Source: DASVHS01 sp036390755
GTDB taxonomy: Bacteria > Acidobacteriota > Thermoanaerobaculia > Gp7-AA8
Assembly (NCBI GenBank): GCA_036390755.1
Contig: DASWBH010000037.1
Coordinates: 9,295 to 73,294, forward strand
Direction of reading: 5' to 3'
DNA length: 64,000 nucleotides
Position 1 is the stretch's first letter. Each line of letters opens with the position of its first letter. This document shows, in pieces, positions 34,112 through 43,296 of the stretch. Under the pieces are notes generated by a model. That model saw only the letters and a program-made list of their open reading frames with translations, was not told the DNA's origin and made no database searches. Both the position numbers and the translations under genes were made by a program.

Positions 34112-36025
34112 ATGGAACTCAACTCGAAGACCCCTCCCGGCCCGATCGAAGAGAAGTGGGAGTACGCGAAGGCGCACTACAAGCTCGTCAATCCGTCGAA
34201 CAAGCGGAAGTTCGACGTCATCGTCGTCGGTGCCGGTCTGGCCGGCGCGTCCGCTGCCGCGAGCCTGGGCGAGCTCGGCTACAACGTGAAGTGCTTTGTG
34301 TTCCACGACTCGCCGCGCCGCGCGCATTCGATTGCAGCGCAGGGCGGCATCAACGCGGCGAAGAATTACAGCAACGACGGCGACAGCGTTTATCGCCTGT
34401 TCTATGACACGATCAAAGGCGGCGACTATCGCTCACGCGAGTCGAACGTCTACCGGCTGGCCGAGCTTTCCGTCGACATCATCGACCAGGCTGTCGCGCA
34501 AGGCGTGCCGTTTGCGCGTGAGTACGGCGGCCTGCTCGAGAACCGGTCATTCGGCGGCGTGCAGGTGTCCCGCACCTTCTACGCTCGCGGACAAACGGGT
34601 CAGCAACTGCTCCTCGGCGCATTTCAGGCGCTGGAGCGCCAGATCTCTCTCGGCGCGGTAAAGATGTTTCCGCGCCACGACATGCTCGACGTCGTGCTCG
34701 TCGACGGCCACGCCAAGGGCATCGTCACGCGCGATCTCGTCAGCGGGCGCGTCGAGTCGCACGCCGGCGACGCCGTCGTCCTCGCCACCGGCGGTTACGC
34801 AAACGTTTTCTATCTGTCCACGAATGCGAGGGCGTCGAACGCGACCGCTATCTGGCGCGCGTACAGGCGCGGCGCCGCGTTCGCGAATCCCTGCTACACG
34901 CAGATCCATCCGACGTGCATTCCGCAGGCCGGCGATTTTCAGTCGAAGCTGACGCTGATGTCGGAGTCGCTGCGCAATGACGGCCGCATCTGGGTGCCGA
35001 AACGCGAGGGCGACAAGCGTCCGCCGCAGGAGATCCCGGAATCGGAGCGCGACTACTACCTCGAACGGAAGTATCCGAGCTTCGGCAATCTCGCGCCGCG
35101 CGACATCGCTTCACGCGCGGCGAAGGAAGTTTGCGACGAGGGGCGCGGAGTCGGCCCGAGCGGACGCGGCGTCTATCTCGACTTCGCCGATGCCATCGAA
35201 CGCCTGGGGCGCAAGACGATCGAAGAGCGCTACGGCAACCTCTTCGAGATGTACCACGACATCACAGCCGAGGATCCGTATCACGTGCCGATGCGGATCT
35301 ATCCGGCGCCGCATTACACGATGGGCGGACTGTGGGTCGACTACAACCTCATGAGCACGATCCCCGGACTGTACGTCGCCGGTGAAGCGAATTTCTCCGA
35401 TCACGGCGCCAACCGGCTCGGCGCGAGCGCGCTGATGCAGGGACTGGCCGACGGCTACTTCGTCGTGCCGATGACGGCCGGCGACTACCTCGTCGGTGAG
35501 AAGGGCAAACGTCCGACGCTCGACCGTCCTGAGTTCAAGGAAGCAGAGGCGGGAGTCAATGGCCGGCTGAACCGTCTGCTGTCGGCGAAAGGCAAGCGCA
35601 GCGTCGACTCCTACCACCGCGAGCTCGGCCTGATCATGTGGGAGTACTGCGGGATGGCGCGGTCGGCGGACGGGCTCAAGAAAGCGCTCGAGCTGGTGCG
35701 CGATCTGCGCGGGCAGTATTGGCGCGACGTCCGCGTCCTCGGTGCAGAGGAAGAGCCGAACCAGGCGTTGGAGAAGGCCGGACGGGTCGCCGACTTCTTC
35801 GAGCTGGCCGAGTTGATGTGCATCGACGCACTGCACCGCGAAGAGTCGTGCGGCGGCCATTTCCGCGTCGAACATCAGACGGCCGACGGCGAGGCGAAGC
35901 GCAATGACGACAAGTACCTGTACGTCGCAGCATGGGAGTTCAAGGGCGACGGAAACGAGCCGGTGCTGCACAAGGAACCGCTCGTCTATGAAGAAGTGAA
36001 GCTGGCGACGCGGTCCTACAAGTAA
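34112..36025 (+). CDS. sdhA: succinate dehydrogenase flavoprotein subunit
   Basis: Oxidises succinate to fumarate on covalently bound FAD. The 637-residue protein starts with an FAD Rossmann motif (VIVVGAGLAGASAAASLGELG), the RAHSIAAQGGINA segment containing the His used for covalent flavinylation, active-site regions HPTCIPQAG and PAPHYTMGGLWVDY, and the late GEANFSDHGANRLGASALMQGLADG. It starts 8 bp after sdhC; a GTG at 34100 would add four residues. The order C-A-B matches type B complexes. Confidence 0.97.
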   Translation: MELNSKTPPGPIEEKWEYAKAHYKLVNPSNKRKFDVIVVGAGLAGASAAASLGELGYNVKCFVFHDSPRRAHSIAAQGGINAAKNYSNDGDSVYRLFYDTIKGGDYRSRESNVYRLAELSVDIIDQAVAQGVPFAREYGGLLENRSFGGVQVSRTFYARGQTGQQLLLGAFQALERQISLGAVKMFPRHDMLDVVLVDGHAKGIVTRDLVSGRVESHAGDAVVLATGGYANVFYLSTNARASNATAIWRAYRRGAAFANPCYTQIHPTCIPQAGDFQSKLTLMSESLRNDGRIWVPKREGDKRPPQEIPESERDYYLERKYPSFGNLAPRDIASRAAKEVCDEGRGVGPSGRGVYLDFADAIERLGRKTIEERYGNLFEMYHDITAEDPYHVPMRIYPAPHYTMGGLWVDYNLMSTIPGLYVAGEANFSDHGANRLGASALMQGLADGYFVVPMTAGDYLVGEKGKRPTLDRPEFKEAEAGVNGRLNRLLSAKGKRSVDSYHRELGLIMWEYCGMARSADGLKKALELVRDLRGQYWRDVRVLGAEEEPNQALEKAGRVADFFELAELMCIDALHREESCGGHFRVEHQTADGEAKRNDDKYLYVAAWEFKGDGNEPVLHKEPLVYEEVKLATRSYK

Positions 36026-36050
36026 GAATGCAAGAAGGCAGAAGTCGACG

Positions 36051-36842
36051 ATGGATCTGACACTTCACGTTTGGCGGCAGAAATCGCGAGAAGCAGCCGG
36101 CGATTTCGTGATGTACAAGGCGACCGGCATCAGCCCTGATGCTTCGTTTCTCGAATTGCTCGACGTCGTCAACGAAGGGCTGATCGAGAGCGGGCAGGAG
36201 GCGATTCACTTCGAGCACGACTGCCGCGAAGGCATCTGCGGCTCGTGCGGCATGATGATCAACGGCGTCGCGCACGGCCCGCTCGGCCGCACGGCGACGT
36301 GTCAGTTGCACATGCGCAACTTCAAGGACGGCGACGAGATCTGGATCGAGCCGTGGCGCGCGCGCGCATTTCCGGTCATCAAGGACCTGATCGTCGACCG
36401 CAGTCCGCTCGATCGCATCATCCAGGCCGGCGGATTCATCTCCGTGAACACCGGCGCCGCTCCGGACGCAAACGAGATCCTGATTCCGAAGACGGTGCAG
36501 GAGCTCTCGATGGACGCGGCGGCGTGCATCCAGTGCGGCGCGTGTGTGGCCCAGTGCCCGAACGGTGCGGCCCAGCTCTTCACCGCCGCGAAAGTCTCGC
36601 ACCTCGGACTGCTGCCGCAGGGTCAGCCGGAGCGCTGGGACCGAGTCGTCCGCATGGTCGAAGTCATGGAGTCCATGTTCGGCAGCTGCACGATGTTCGG
36701 CGAATGCGAAGCGGTGTGCCCGAAAGGCATCTCGCTCGATTTCATCGCGCGCATGAACCGGGATTACATCAAGGCGAGGTTCAAGGCTCCGGGGGAAACA
36801 GCGCCCGCGACCGAAGAGGGCGGCAGGCTGGCAGAGGCGTAG
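36051..36842 (+). CDS. sdhB: succinate dehydrogenase iron-sulfur subunit
   Basis: Transfers electrons from FAD to the quinone site. The 263 residues have the [2Fe-2S] motif CREGICGSCGMMING plus a later Cys, and two cluster motifs, CIQCGACVAQCP and CTMFGECEAVCP, for the 4Fe-4S and 3Fe-4S centres. It lies 25 bp after sdhA, the last gene of the operon. The C-terminal tail is poorly conserved. Confidence 0.97.
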   Translation: MDLTLHVWRQKSREAAGDFVMYKATGISPDASFLELLDVVNEGLIESGQEAIHFEHDCREGICGSCGMMINGVAHGPLGRTATCQLHMRNFKDGDEIWIEPWRARAFPVIKDLIVDRSPLDRIIQAGGFISVNTGAAPDANEILIPKTVQELSMDAAACIQCGACVAQCPNGAAQLFTAAKVSHLGLLPQGQPERWDRVVRMVEVMESMFGSCTMFGECEAVCPKGISLDFIARMNRDYIKARFKAPGETAPATEEGGRLAEA

Positions 36843-36912
36843 TTGCCGGTGATCGGTTGTCCGTTGTCGCGGCGATGCATTGTGCAGCGAGCCGCGTCGA
36901 CAACCGATAACC
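36842..36912. repeat. word-dyad downstream of sdhB that truncates a DUF4142 remnant
   Basis: The left arm GGTGATCGGTTGTC (36848-36861) pairs with GACAACCGATAACC (36899-36912), 13 of 14 positions. It shares the TTATCGGTTGTC word with the hairpin at 24291-24329. The reading frame of the DUF4142 remnant runs straight into it (KNADS, then GWLSVV), so the repeat has replaced the gene's original 3' end. It could terminate sdhCAB transcripts. Confidence 0.7.
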
Positions 36913-37297
36913 AGCCACTGTCGGCGTTTTTGGCCTCTTTCGATTCCTTTTCGAATTTCTTCACATCCTTTTCATGGTCGCTGACCATGTCCTTCATGCA
37001 GGCCTTCTCGAAGTCTTTGCCCTTCTTCGAAGCGAGCTCACTTCGGCCTTCATAACGAAGTGTTTGTCGCCGCCTGACAGGTTGCTGACGGTCCTGCCGG
37101 TAGAACCTGTAGTCGCAGGTGAAGCGGCGGTACTCGTGGTCGTTGCCCCTGAAGTGTCGGTCGCGCTCGTGGAAGTGGTCGATGTGTCGGTTGTCCCGGC
37201 CGCACCGTTGTCTTACTTTCTCGTTCGAGTTCCGGCATGCCACGGCGGCGACCACGAGTACCACGGCGATGAAGATGAAAAGACGATGACGAAGCAT
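36900..37297 (-). pseudogene. DUF4142-like lipoprotein, decayed
   Basis: Parts of one gene lie in different frames. A lipoprotein signal (MLRHRLFIFIAVVLVVAAVAC) is followed, after a one-base shift, by a Thr/Ser-rich linker and LSGGDKHFVMKAEVSS, the DUF4142 start. Then, back in the first frame, ELASKKGKDFEKACMKDMVSDHEKDVKKFEKESKEAKNAD is the DUF4142 C-terminal part. About 70 residues expected between the two halves are missing and the 3' end is replaced by a repeat. The gap 36843-37398 holds only this remnant and the repeat. Confidence 0.7.
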
Positions 37298-37398
37298 CGC
37301 AGCAACTCGTTTTTGGGTGAATTTCGCGGGTGGCGAAGGCTGCAGGAAGCAGTCCGGCGATGCCGGAAGTCCGGAAACGCCGGCGTGGGAAGCGCGGT

Positions 37399-39846
37399 AT
37401 GATCGCGCGCTCGATTACTTCAGATAAGTTGGAGGGCGTGGTGGCGACTGCTCCTGCTGTACCGGAGCTCGACAACATCGTTGCGGAGGCGGCCCGTGCC
37501 GCCAACGTGCCGGTCGCATTCGTCGGCTTCGTCGACAAATCGGGTGAATCGATCAAGGCGGCTCGCGGCTGGAACGTCGCGACGATTCCGCCTGCCGTTT
37601 CGTTCGCGATCCGCATCGCGAACCAGTCGGACGTGGTCGTCGTTCCCGACACGACGCGCGACGTCCGTTTCTCTTCGCATCCGCTCGTGACGGGCGCTCC
37701 GAACCTTCGCTTCTACGCCGGCGCTCCGATCTTCGACGACGGCTCGTTCGTCGGCGCGCTGTCGGTCATCGATCGAGTGCCGCGCACGCTCACACCGGAA
37801 CAGACCGCGGTCCTGCGCCTGCTGGCACGGCAGATCTCGCGCGAGCTCGAAGTTCGTCGCGAGAAGGCCGAGCTCAACGAACGCTTCCGCGAGTTCTTCG
37901 AACAGACCGACGACTTCGTGATGAGCATCGGTCCCGATCTGCGGCTCATCCACTCCAACGAAACCGTCGTGGGCACCCTCGGCTACACGCGCGAGGAGCT
38001 GACTTCGCAGCCGCTGCTGCGCGTCGTCGCGCCGGAAGCGCGCGACGAGTTCCGGAGCTACTTCGCCGACGTGTTCGGCTCCGGCGAGCCGCGCACACTC
38101 GAAACCGTCTTCGTCACCTCCGGCGGCCGCCGCATCACGGTGGAAGGCTCGCTGCGGCCGCGCGTCATCGACGGCCGCACGCTCATGGTCCGCGTCATCT
38201 TCCGCGACATCACTGAGCGGAAGGAGTTCGAGTCCGAGCTCGGCAACGCGCGCGACGCCGCTCTCGAAGCGGCGCGCCTGAAGTCGCAGTTCCTGACCAA
38301 CGTGAGCCACGAGATCCGCACGCCGATGAACGGCATCGTCGGCATGCTCGACCTGCTCGAGTCGACGCAGCTCAACGTCGAGCAGCTCGATTACGCGCGC
38401 CAGGCCCACGCCAGCGCGGATCAGCTGCTGTCGATCGTCAACAACGTGCTTTACGTGTCGAACGTCGAAGCTGGCGGCATGGGGTCGCAGAACGTCGACT
38501 TCGATCTGTACAAGACCCTCCAGCGCGTCGTCGAAGTCATGAAGATCGCCGCCCTCGGCAAGGAAGTCGAGGTCGAGTTCTTCTACGACCAGCAGTTGCC
38601 GCCGGTGCTGCGCGGCAACCAGAGCAAACTGCGCCAGGTCATCACGAACCTGATGGACAACGCCATCAAGTTCACCGAAGAGGGGAAGGTCATGCTGCGC
38701 GTCACGCAGCAGACCGAGACCGACACGCACCGCGTGATTCGTTTCGAGATTCACGACACCGGCATCGGCATCTCCGAAGAGGACCGTCTGCTGCTGTTCG
38801 AGAAGTTCTCGCAGATCGACGGGTCGCAGTCGCGGCGTTTCCAGGGCACGGGACTCGGCCTGGCGACGGCGCGGCAGCTCGTCGAGACGCTGGGCGGTTT
38901 GATCGACGTCGACAGCAAGCCGGGCGTCGGCTCGACCTTCTGGTTCACCATTCCGTTCGCGAAGCACGCGCAGGGCCGCAAGCCGATCGCGTCGTCCGAG
39001 CTCGACTTCAAAGGCAAGCGCGCGCTGCTCGTCGATCACGTTCCGACGAGCCGCAAGATCGTGCACCACTACCTCGACGGCACGTGGGGCATGCGCGTCG
39101 ACGTCGCCGAGAGTGCGACGAACGCGCTGGGGATGCTGCGCCAGGCGGAGACCGATCCCTATCGCGTGGTGATCTTCGATGCGATGCCCGACATCGATGC
39201 GTTTTCGTTTGCGCGCGAAGTCCACGCCGACGCGCGCATCGCGAACACGAGCCTCATCCACCTCGTGGCGACGAACAACGACGTCAATCGCGAGAAGATG
39301 CGCGAAGCCGGCATCAATGCCTACGTCGTCAAGCCGGTCGGGCAGAGCGAGCTGTTCGACGCCATGACGGTTGCGCTCGCGCACGACGCGCTGTCGATGG
39401 CTACGCCTGTTTCACAGCCGTCCAGTCCACAACCCGCCAGACCGGCCGACGTCTCCCCGGATATGCGCAAGCGCGTGCGCGTGCTTCTGGCCGAGGACAA
39501 TTTCCTGAACGCGAAGCTGACGATGAGCCAGCTGCACAAACTCGGCTATGAGGCGGATTCCGTTCCGAACGGCAAGGAAGCCGTCGAGGCGATCGCGAAG
39601 AACGACTACCAGATCATCCTCATGGATTGTCAGATGCCGGTGCTCGATGGCTATCAGGCCACGATCGAGATCCGCCGTCTCGATCGCGAGCGCGGCGCCA
39701 GGCGGCGCATCATCGCCATGACTGCGAACGCGCTCGAAGGCGATCGTGAGAAGTGCCTGGCAGCAGGCATGGACGATTACCTCGCCAAGCCGACGAAGCA
39801 CGACGATCTGGAGTCGGCACTGGCGAAGTACTTCTCCGTCGGGTAA
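37399..39846 (+). CDS. hybrid sensor histidine kinase: GAF-PAS-HisKA-HATPase-REC-REC
   Basis: A cytoplasmic signalling protein of 815 residues with no membrane segment. An N-terminal GAF domain (ARAANVPVAFVGFVDKSGE) precedes a PAS domain (FFEQTDDFVMSIGPDLRLI), the H box FLTNVSHEIRTPMNG, the N box LMDNAIKFTEEG, the G1 box DTGIGI and the G2 box GTGLGLA. The first receiver domain is degenerate in its acidic pocket (LLVDHVPTSRK) but keeps an Asp in VIFDAMPD and a Lys; the second (LLAEDNFLNAK, ILMDCQMPVLDG, YLAKPTKHDDL) is complete. Start could instead be GTG 37438 or 37441, behind TGGAGGGC. Confidence 0.9.
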   Translation: MIARSITSDKLEGVVATAPAVPELDNIVAEAARAANVPVAFVGFVDKSGESIKAARGWNVATIPPAVSFAIRIANQSDVVVVPDTTRDVRFSSHPLVTGAPNLRFYAGAPIFDDGSFVGALSVIDRVPRTLTPEQTAVLRLLARQISRELEVRREKAELNERFREFFEQTDDFVMSIGPDLRLIHSNETVVGTLGYTREELTSQPLLRVVAPEARDEFRSYFADVFGSGEPRTLETVFVTSGGRRITVEGSLRPRVIDGRTLMVRVIFRDITERKEFESELGNARDAALEAARLKSQFLTNVSHEIRTPMNGIVGMLDLLESTQLNVEQLDYARQAHASADQLLSIVNNVLYVSNVEAGGMGSQNVDFDLYKTLQRVVEVMKIAALGKEVEVEFFYDQQLPPVLRGNQSKLRQVITNLMDNAIKFTEEGKVMLRVTQQTETDTHRVIRFEIHDTGIGISEEDRLLLFEKFSQIDGSQSRRFQGTGLGLATARQLVETLGGLIDVDSKPGVGSTFWFTIPFAKHAQGRKPIASSELDFKGKRALLVDHVPTSRKIVHHYLDGTWGMRVDVAESATNALGMLRQAETDPYRVVIFDAMPDIDAFSFAREVHADARIANTSLIHLVATNNDVNREKMREAGINAYVVKPVGQSELFDAMTVALAHDALSMATPVSQPSSPQPARPADVSPDMRKRVRVLLAEDNFLNAKLTMSQLHKLGYEADSVPNGKEAVEAIAKNDYQIILMDCQMPVLDGYQATIEIRRLDRERGARRRIIAMTANALEGDREKCLAAGMDDYLAKPTKHDDLESALAKYFSVG

Positions 39847-39895
39847 CAGGTAACAGGTAACAAAGCGGCAGGAACGTTACCGGTTACCTGTTACC
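39842..39895. terminator. 20-bp stem word-dyad between convergent genes
   Basis: GGTAACAGGTAACAGGTAAC (39842-39861) pairs with GTTACCGGTTACCTGTTACC (39876-39895), 19 of 20 positions. The kinase stop and the aminotransferase stop both lie within the arms, so it can terminate both transcripts. The same GGTAACAGGTAAC word appears at 60078-60121. Confidence 0.8.
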
Positions 39896-41060
39896 TCAAG
39901 AGCTCCTGCAACGCACGGGCAAGCTGCTCGTACTCGTGTTCCTGGTTGTACACCTGCGCCGAGACCCTCAGAACCCGATGGGGCGCGTTCGGCCACGGCG
40001 CGATGGGCACTTCGATTTTGAATCGCTCGAGCAGCTCGTCCTGCAACGCGTCGCCGTAGAGACTCGGCGCCTCCGACGCGTTTCCGTCCGGCAGAGGAAC
40101 GGCGGCCATCGAGCCGAGCATCTCGTCCGGCGCCGGCTTCCCGATTCCGAGCACGCCGATGAGGATGTCGCGCGCGCGAAGTGCCAGCGCGTGATTGCGG
40201 CGCATGATCTCCGGCCAGCCGCCATCGACGAGAGTCGGCAGGAACCGGATCGCCTCGGGGATCGCGAGCCACGCCGTCGGATCGAACGTGCCGGGCCAGT
40301 CGAATTCGAGGTGATACCGGCTGCGATCGGTGCGCATCGAGTTCGCGCCGTGGCTGATGACGAGCGGCCGCACGCTCGCGCGCCGGTTTTCACGCACGTA
40401 AAGAAACGCGGCGCCCTTCGGCGCGCAGACCCACTTGTGCAGGTTGCCCGTGTAGTACGCCGACCCGATCGCGCGCACGTTCAGCGGAAGCATGCCCGCG
40501 ACGTGCGCGCCGTCGATCAGCGTGTCGATTCCCCTCGCGGTCATCTCCGCGACCAGCCGCTCGACAGGATTGATCAGCGCGGTCGGGCTGGTGACGTGAT
40601 CGACGAGAAGCAGCCGCGTGCGATCGGTGACCCGATCGAGGATGCGCGAGACGACTTCGTCCGATGAGGAAATCGGGAACGGCACGTCGACGACGATGAC
40701 TTTCGCGCCGGCAAGTTGCGCGACATAGTCGAGCGCGTTGCGGCAGGCGTTGTACTCCTGATCGGTGACGAGCAGCTCATCGTGCTTGTCGAGGTCGAGT
40801 GACCGCAGCACCGCGTTGGCGCCCGACGTCGCATTGGGCACGAACGCCAGACCGGCAGGGTCGGCGCCGATGAAATCCGCCAGAACGTCGCGCCCCTGAT
40901 CGAGCAGGCCCTCGAGCTCGCGAACCATGAAGCGCACCGGCTCGGCTTCGAGGCGCGCGCGAAACTCGTCCTGCTTGCGCAACACGGGAATCGGAGTCGC
41001 ACCAAACGAGCCGTGGTTGAGAAAGATGATGTCGCGCTCAAGCAGCCAGTGTTCCTTCAT
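39891..41060 (-). CDS. aminotransferase class V, isopenicillin-N-epimerase-like
   Basis: A 389-residue PLP enzyme of fold type I, class V. FLNHGSFGATP is the N-terminal substrate region, VPNATSGANAVLRS binds the cofactor phosphate, TLIDGAHVAGMLPL holds the Asp and His that contact PLP, and GNLHKWVCAPKG carries the Schiff-base Lys. This pattern is found in isopenicillin N epimerase-like and cysteine desulfurase-like proteins; the substrate is unknown. Its ATG overlaps the upstream aminotransferase stop by 4 bp. Confidence 0.85.
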   Translation of the reverse strand: MKEHWLLERDIIFLNHGSFGATPIPVLRKQDEFRARLEAEPVRFMVRELEGLLDQGRDVLADFIGADPAGLAFVPNATSGANAVLRSLDLDKHDELLVTDQEYNACRNALDYVAQLAGAKVIVVDVPFPISSSDEVVSRILDRVTDRTRLLLVDHVTSPTALINPVERLVAEMTARGIDTLIDGAHVAGMLPLNVRAIGSAYYTGNLHKWVCAPKGAAFLYVRENRRASVRPLVISHGANSMRTDRSRYHLEFDWPGTFDPTAWLAIPEAIRFLPTLVDGGWPEIMRRNHALALRARDILIGVLGIGKPAPDEMLGSMAAVPLPDGNASEAPSLYGDALQDELLERFKIEVPIAPWPNAPHRVLRVSAQVYNQEHEYEQLARALQELLR

Positions 41061-41081
41061 CCTTCGTCCTTCATCCTTTCG
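41056..41081. repeat. tandem ATGAAGGACGAAGG word at an operon junction
   Basis: Read on the minus strand, ATGAAGGACGAAGG-like units encode the last residues of one aminotransferase (RMKDEG) and the first of the next (MKEHW). A small tandem repeat rather than a dyad. Confidence 0.5.
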
Positions 41082-42160
41082 AGCCCCGCTCGAAAGATGT
41101 CCGGCTCGGTCAGCAGTGACACCACGACGTACCCCTCACGGTCGAAATCAAAGAACCATCCGGGCTGGACGACCACGCCGCGGCGAAGCAGGACGAGCGC
41201 GATGTCTTCATCCGTGCGCGGCATGCGCAGGACCGCCGACCACCCACCCTCGACTGGCAGCGCGGTGACCGACGGCGGCAGCGATGCATGTAACACGTCG
41301 AGGTTGCGGAGCGTTCGCTCGCGGATGGCGTTGCGGATCGTCGCGCCGATGCGCAGCAGATCGGGAAGCGCCTGCTGCACCGGTGTGCTCACCGAGAGGA
41401 AGTTGTCTGCGATGAGCTCGAGCGCCGCGATCGCGCGATCGCGTCCCGGACCGGTGATCCGAAGCCATCCGAGCTTGTAGTGCGGCAGCCCCGCTGATTT
41501 CGACAGCCCGCCGAGAGTGAACGTCAGAACGTCATCGTGGACGAACGACGTGTGCTCGCCCTCGAGCGCGTAGTCGAAAAAAACTTCGTCGGAGATGATC
41601 GGAACGCCGATTGCGGCGAGCGCGTCCTTCTCGTCCGCGCGGACATAGGAGCCGGTCGGATTGTTCGGATTCACGACGACAATCGCCTTCGTCTGTGGCG
41701 TCATCGCTTCGCGCACTCGCTCCGCGTGCAGCTCCCACCGGCGATGAAACTCGAGCGGGAAGGTGCGCAGCTCGAGGAGCTCGAGCGCGGCGAGATGTTC
41801 CAGCAGCGGATACGACGGCGTCGTGGTCAGAACTGCGTCGCCGGGATCGCCGAGCAGCTTGAACAGAAACGAATACGTCTCACTTGTCGACGCCGTGATC
41901 ATCACCCCGGATGCATCGCACCGGAGCTCGCGCGCGACGGCCTCGCGCGCCTTCGCGATGCCGAGGGGCTGCGGGTCGTAGGGGTATCGAGAGGCGCGTG
42001 ACATGGCGTCCGCGAGCTCGTCGACAGGGTAGGGGAGGGATACCTGCGTCGGATTCGAGACGGTGAGATCGAGGAGTTTCTCGCCGCGGCGGGTGCGCTC
42101 TTCGCGCTCGACGGTGAACCGGTTGAGGGCGGCGTTCCAGTTGCCGCGGCGCGAGAACAT
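41057..42160 (-). CDS. aminotransferase class I/II, PLP-dependent
   Basis: A 367-residue fold type I aminotransferase. LLDLTVSNPTQVSLPYP is the N-terminal substrate segment, VVVNPNNPTGSYV the conserved NPTG block, PIISDEVFFDY the Asp/Tyr that bind PLP, and LGGLSKSAGLPHYKLGW carries the Schiff-base Lys. Most similar in pattern to aspartate/alanine-type or histidinol-phosphate aminotransferases; substrate not determinable. Coupled to the class V aminotransferase by ATGA overlap, so they may act in one pathway. Confidence 0.85.
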   Translation of the reverse strand: MFSRRGNWNAALNRFTVEREERTRRGEKLLDLTVSNPTQVSLPYPVDELADAMSRASRYPYDPQPLGIAKAREAVARELRCDASGVMITASTSETYSFLFKLLGDPGDAVLTTTPSYPLLEHLAALELLELRTFPLEFHRRWELHAERVREAMTPQTKAIVVVNPNNPTGSYVRADEKDALAAIGVPIISDEVFFDYALEGEHTSFVHDDVLTFTLGGLSKSAGLPHYKLGWLRITGPGRDRAIAALELIADNFLSVSTPVQQALPDLLRIGATIRNAIRERTLRNLDVLHASLPPSVTALPVEGGWSAVLRMPRTDEDIALVLLRRGVVVQPGWFFDFDREGYVVVSLLTEPDIFRAGLERMKDEG

Positions 42161-42176
42161 CGCGCCGGATGCTATC

Positions 42177-43217
42177 TCACGACCGGCAGCGCTGCCGTGC
42201 GTCGGTCATCGCTTTCGCCATGTCGTCGCGATCGCCGCCACGCGTCGAGGGAACGTGTTTGATTGCGCGCTCCCACGTCTGCAGCGCGTCGCCGCATGCG
42301 CCTCGCGCGAGCTGGATCCGGGCGAGCGTATCGAGCCGCATCCACTCGTCCGGCGCGGGAGCTTCGACGGCGCGATGCGCGAGCTGCTCCGCCTCGTCGA
42401 GCCGCTGTTCCTGATACAGCAGCCAGGCCAGGTTGTTCAGCGCGTCGGCTGACGTCCCGTCGATTGCGAGCGCTTTGCGGAACGACTCCTCGGCCTGTTT
42501 CCTGTCTCCGAGCTGCATCTCCGCGTTGCCGAGGTCCGTCCAGGCGAGGACGGAGTCGGGGTGATCCGTGAGGATCTGGCGGTATGCGGCGGCAGCGTCG
42601 GCGTACTTGCCGGCATCCTCGAGCGCGACCGCCGCGCGCAGCGCATCAGCTGCCGGATCTTTCGGCGCGATGACGATCTGGGCGTGACCGCCGCCCTCCC
42701 ATGCGCTCTCGAGCCGGTCGAGGTGAATCCACCGCACTTTGCGATCGCCGAACTGGACGCGCACGAGCTGCGCGGCCGTGTCGATGCCGTCGAGGACGAT
42801 GTAGTGGAAGAAGTCATAGCTCTTGCCCGGCGCCTGAATGACCTGGAGCATCAGGATGACGGGACGGCCGTCGAGGAGCTCGCGCTCGACGGTCGCGCGC
42901 GTGCCGGTGACGAGCCGCGCGTCGAAGCCCTTCTGACGCGCAGCGAGCACGAGGTCGATCGAGAGCACCCCGCCGCGCGTCTTCGGAAGACTGCGGTCCC
43001 ACTCGTCCATCGAAGTCGTGTCGCCGTAGTGCTGCAACACGGCGGAGAGCGAGCCGGCGCCGCACGATTCGATGTCCCACTTCTGCAGCGGAACGTCGGG
43101 GATGACTTTCGCCGATGCCGATGGGTGATGCGACATCGGCGTCCAGTAGACGCAGGAAAAAGTCAGAAGGCAGAAGGTCGCAGTCAGAAGTGAGAACGCG
43201 AATCGCCGCACGGCCAC
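42177..43217 (-). CDS. PA2778-family cysteine peptidase: C39-like domain plus TPRs, lipoprotein
   Basis: A 346-residue envelope protein starting at GTG 43217. A signal peptide with lipobox-like FSC precedes a C39-like peptidase domain with the oxyanion Gln in PLQKWDIESCGAGSL, the catalytic Cys in ESCGAG and the His in FFHYIVLDG. The second half is two or three TPRs (AAAAYRQILTDHPDSVLAWTDLG; AEESFRKALAIDGTSADALNNLA). Together with the adjacent PA2779-type gene this matches the PA2778/PA2779 module of Pseudomonas. The signal peptide is encoded largely by an intergenic word-repeat. Bases upstream of 43217 are open but are repeat sequence. Confidence 0.8.
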   Translation of the reverse strand: MAVRRFAFSLLTATFCLLTFSCVYWTPMSHHPSASAKVIPDVPLQKWDIESCGAGSLSAVLQHYGDTTSMDEWDRSLPKTRGGVLSIDLVLAARQKGFDARLVTGTRATVERELLDGRPVILMLQVIQAPGKSYDFFHYIVLDGIDTAAQLVRVQFGDRKVRWIHLDRLESAWEGGGHAQIVIAPKDPAADALRAAVALEDAGKYADAAAAYRQILTDHPDSVLAWTDLGNAEMQLGDRKQAEESFRKALAIDGTSADALNNLAWLLYQEQRLDEAEQLAHRAVEAPAPDEWMRLDTLARIQLARGACGDALQTWERAIKHVPSTRGGDRDDMAKAMTDARQRCRS

Positions 43218-43265
43218 GATTCTACGATCCACTTCTGCCTTTTGCCTTCTGCCTTCACACTTCAG
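43163..43265. repeat. CAGAAGGCAGAAGG word-dyad overlapping a signal peptide
   Basis: Left CAGAAGGCAGAAGG units (43163-43194) face CCTTTTGCCTTCTGCC units (43229-43265) as an inverted repeat. On the minus strand the left arm encodes the signal-peptide core SLLTATFCLLTFSC of the PA2778-family gene. Confidence 0.75.
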
Positions 43266-43296
43266 AACGGGCGGACCCGGAGATCCACCCATCCGT

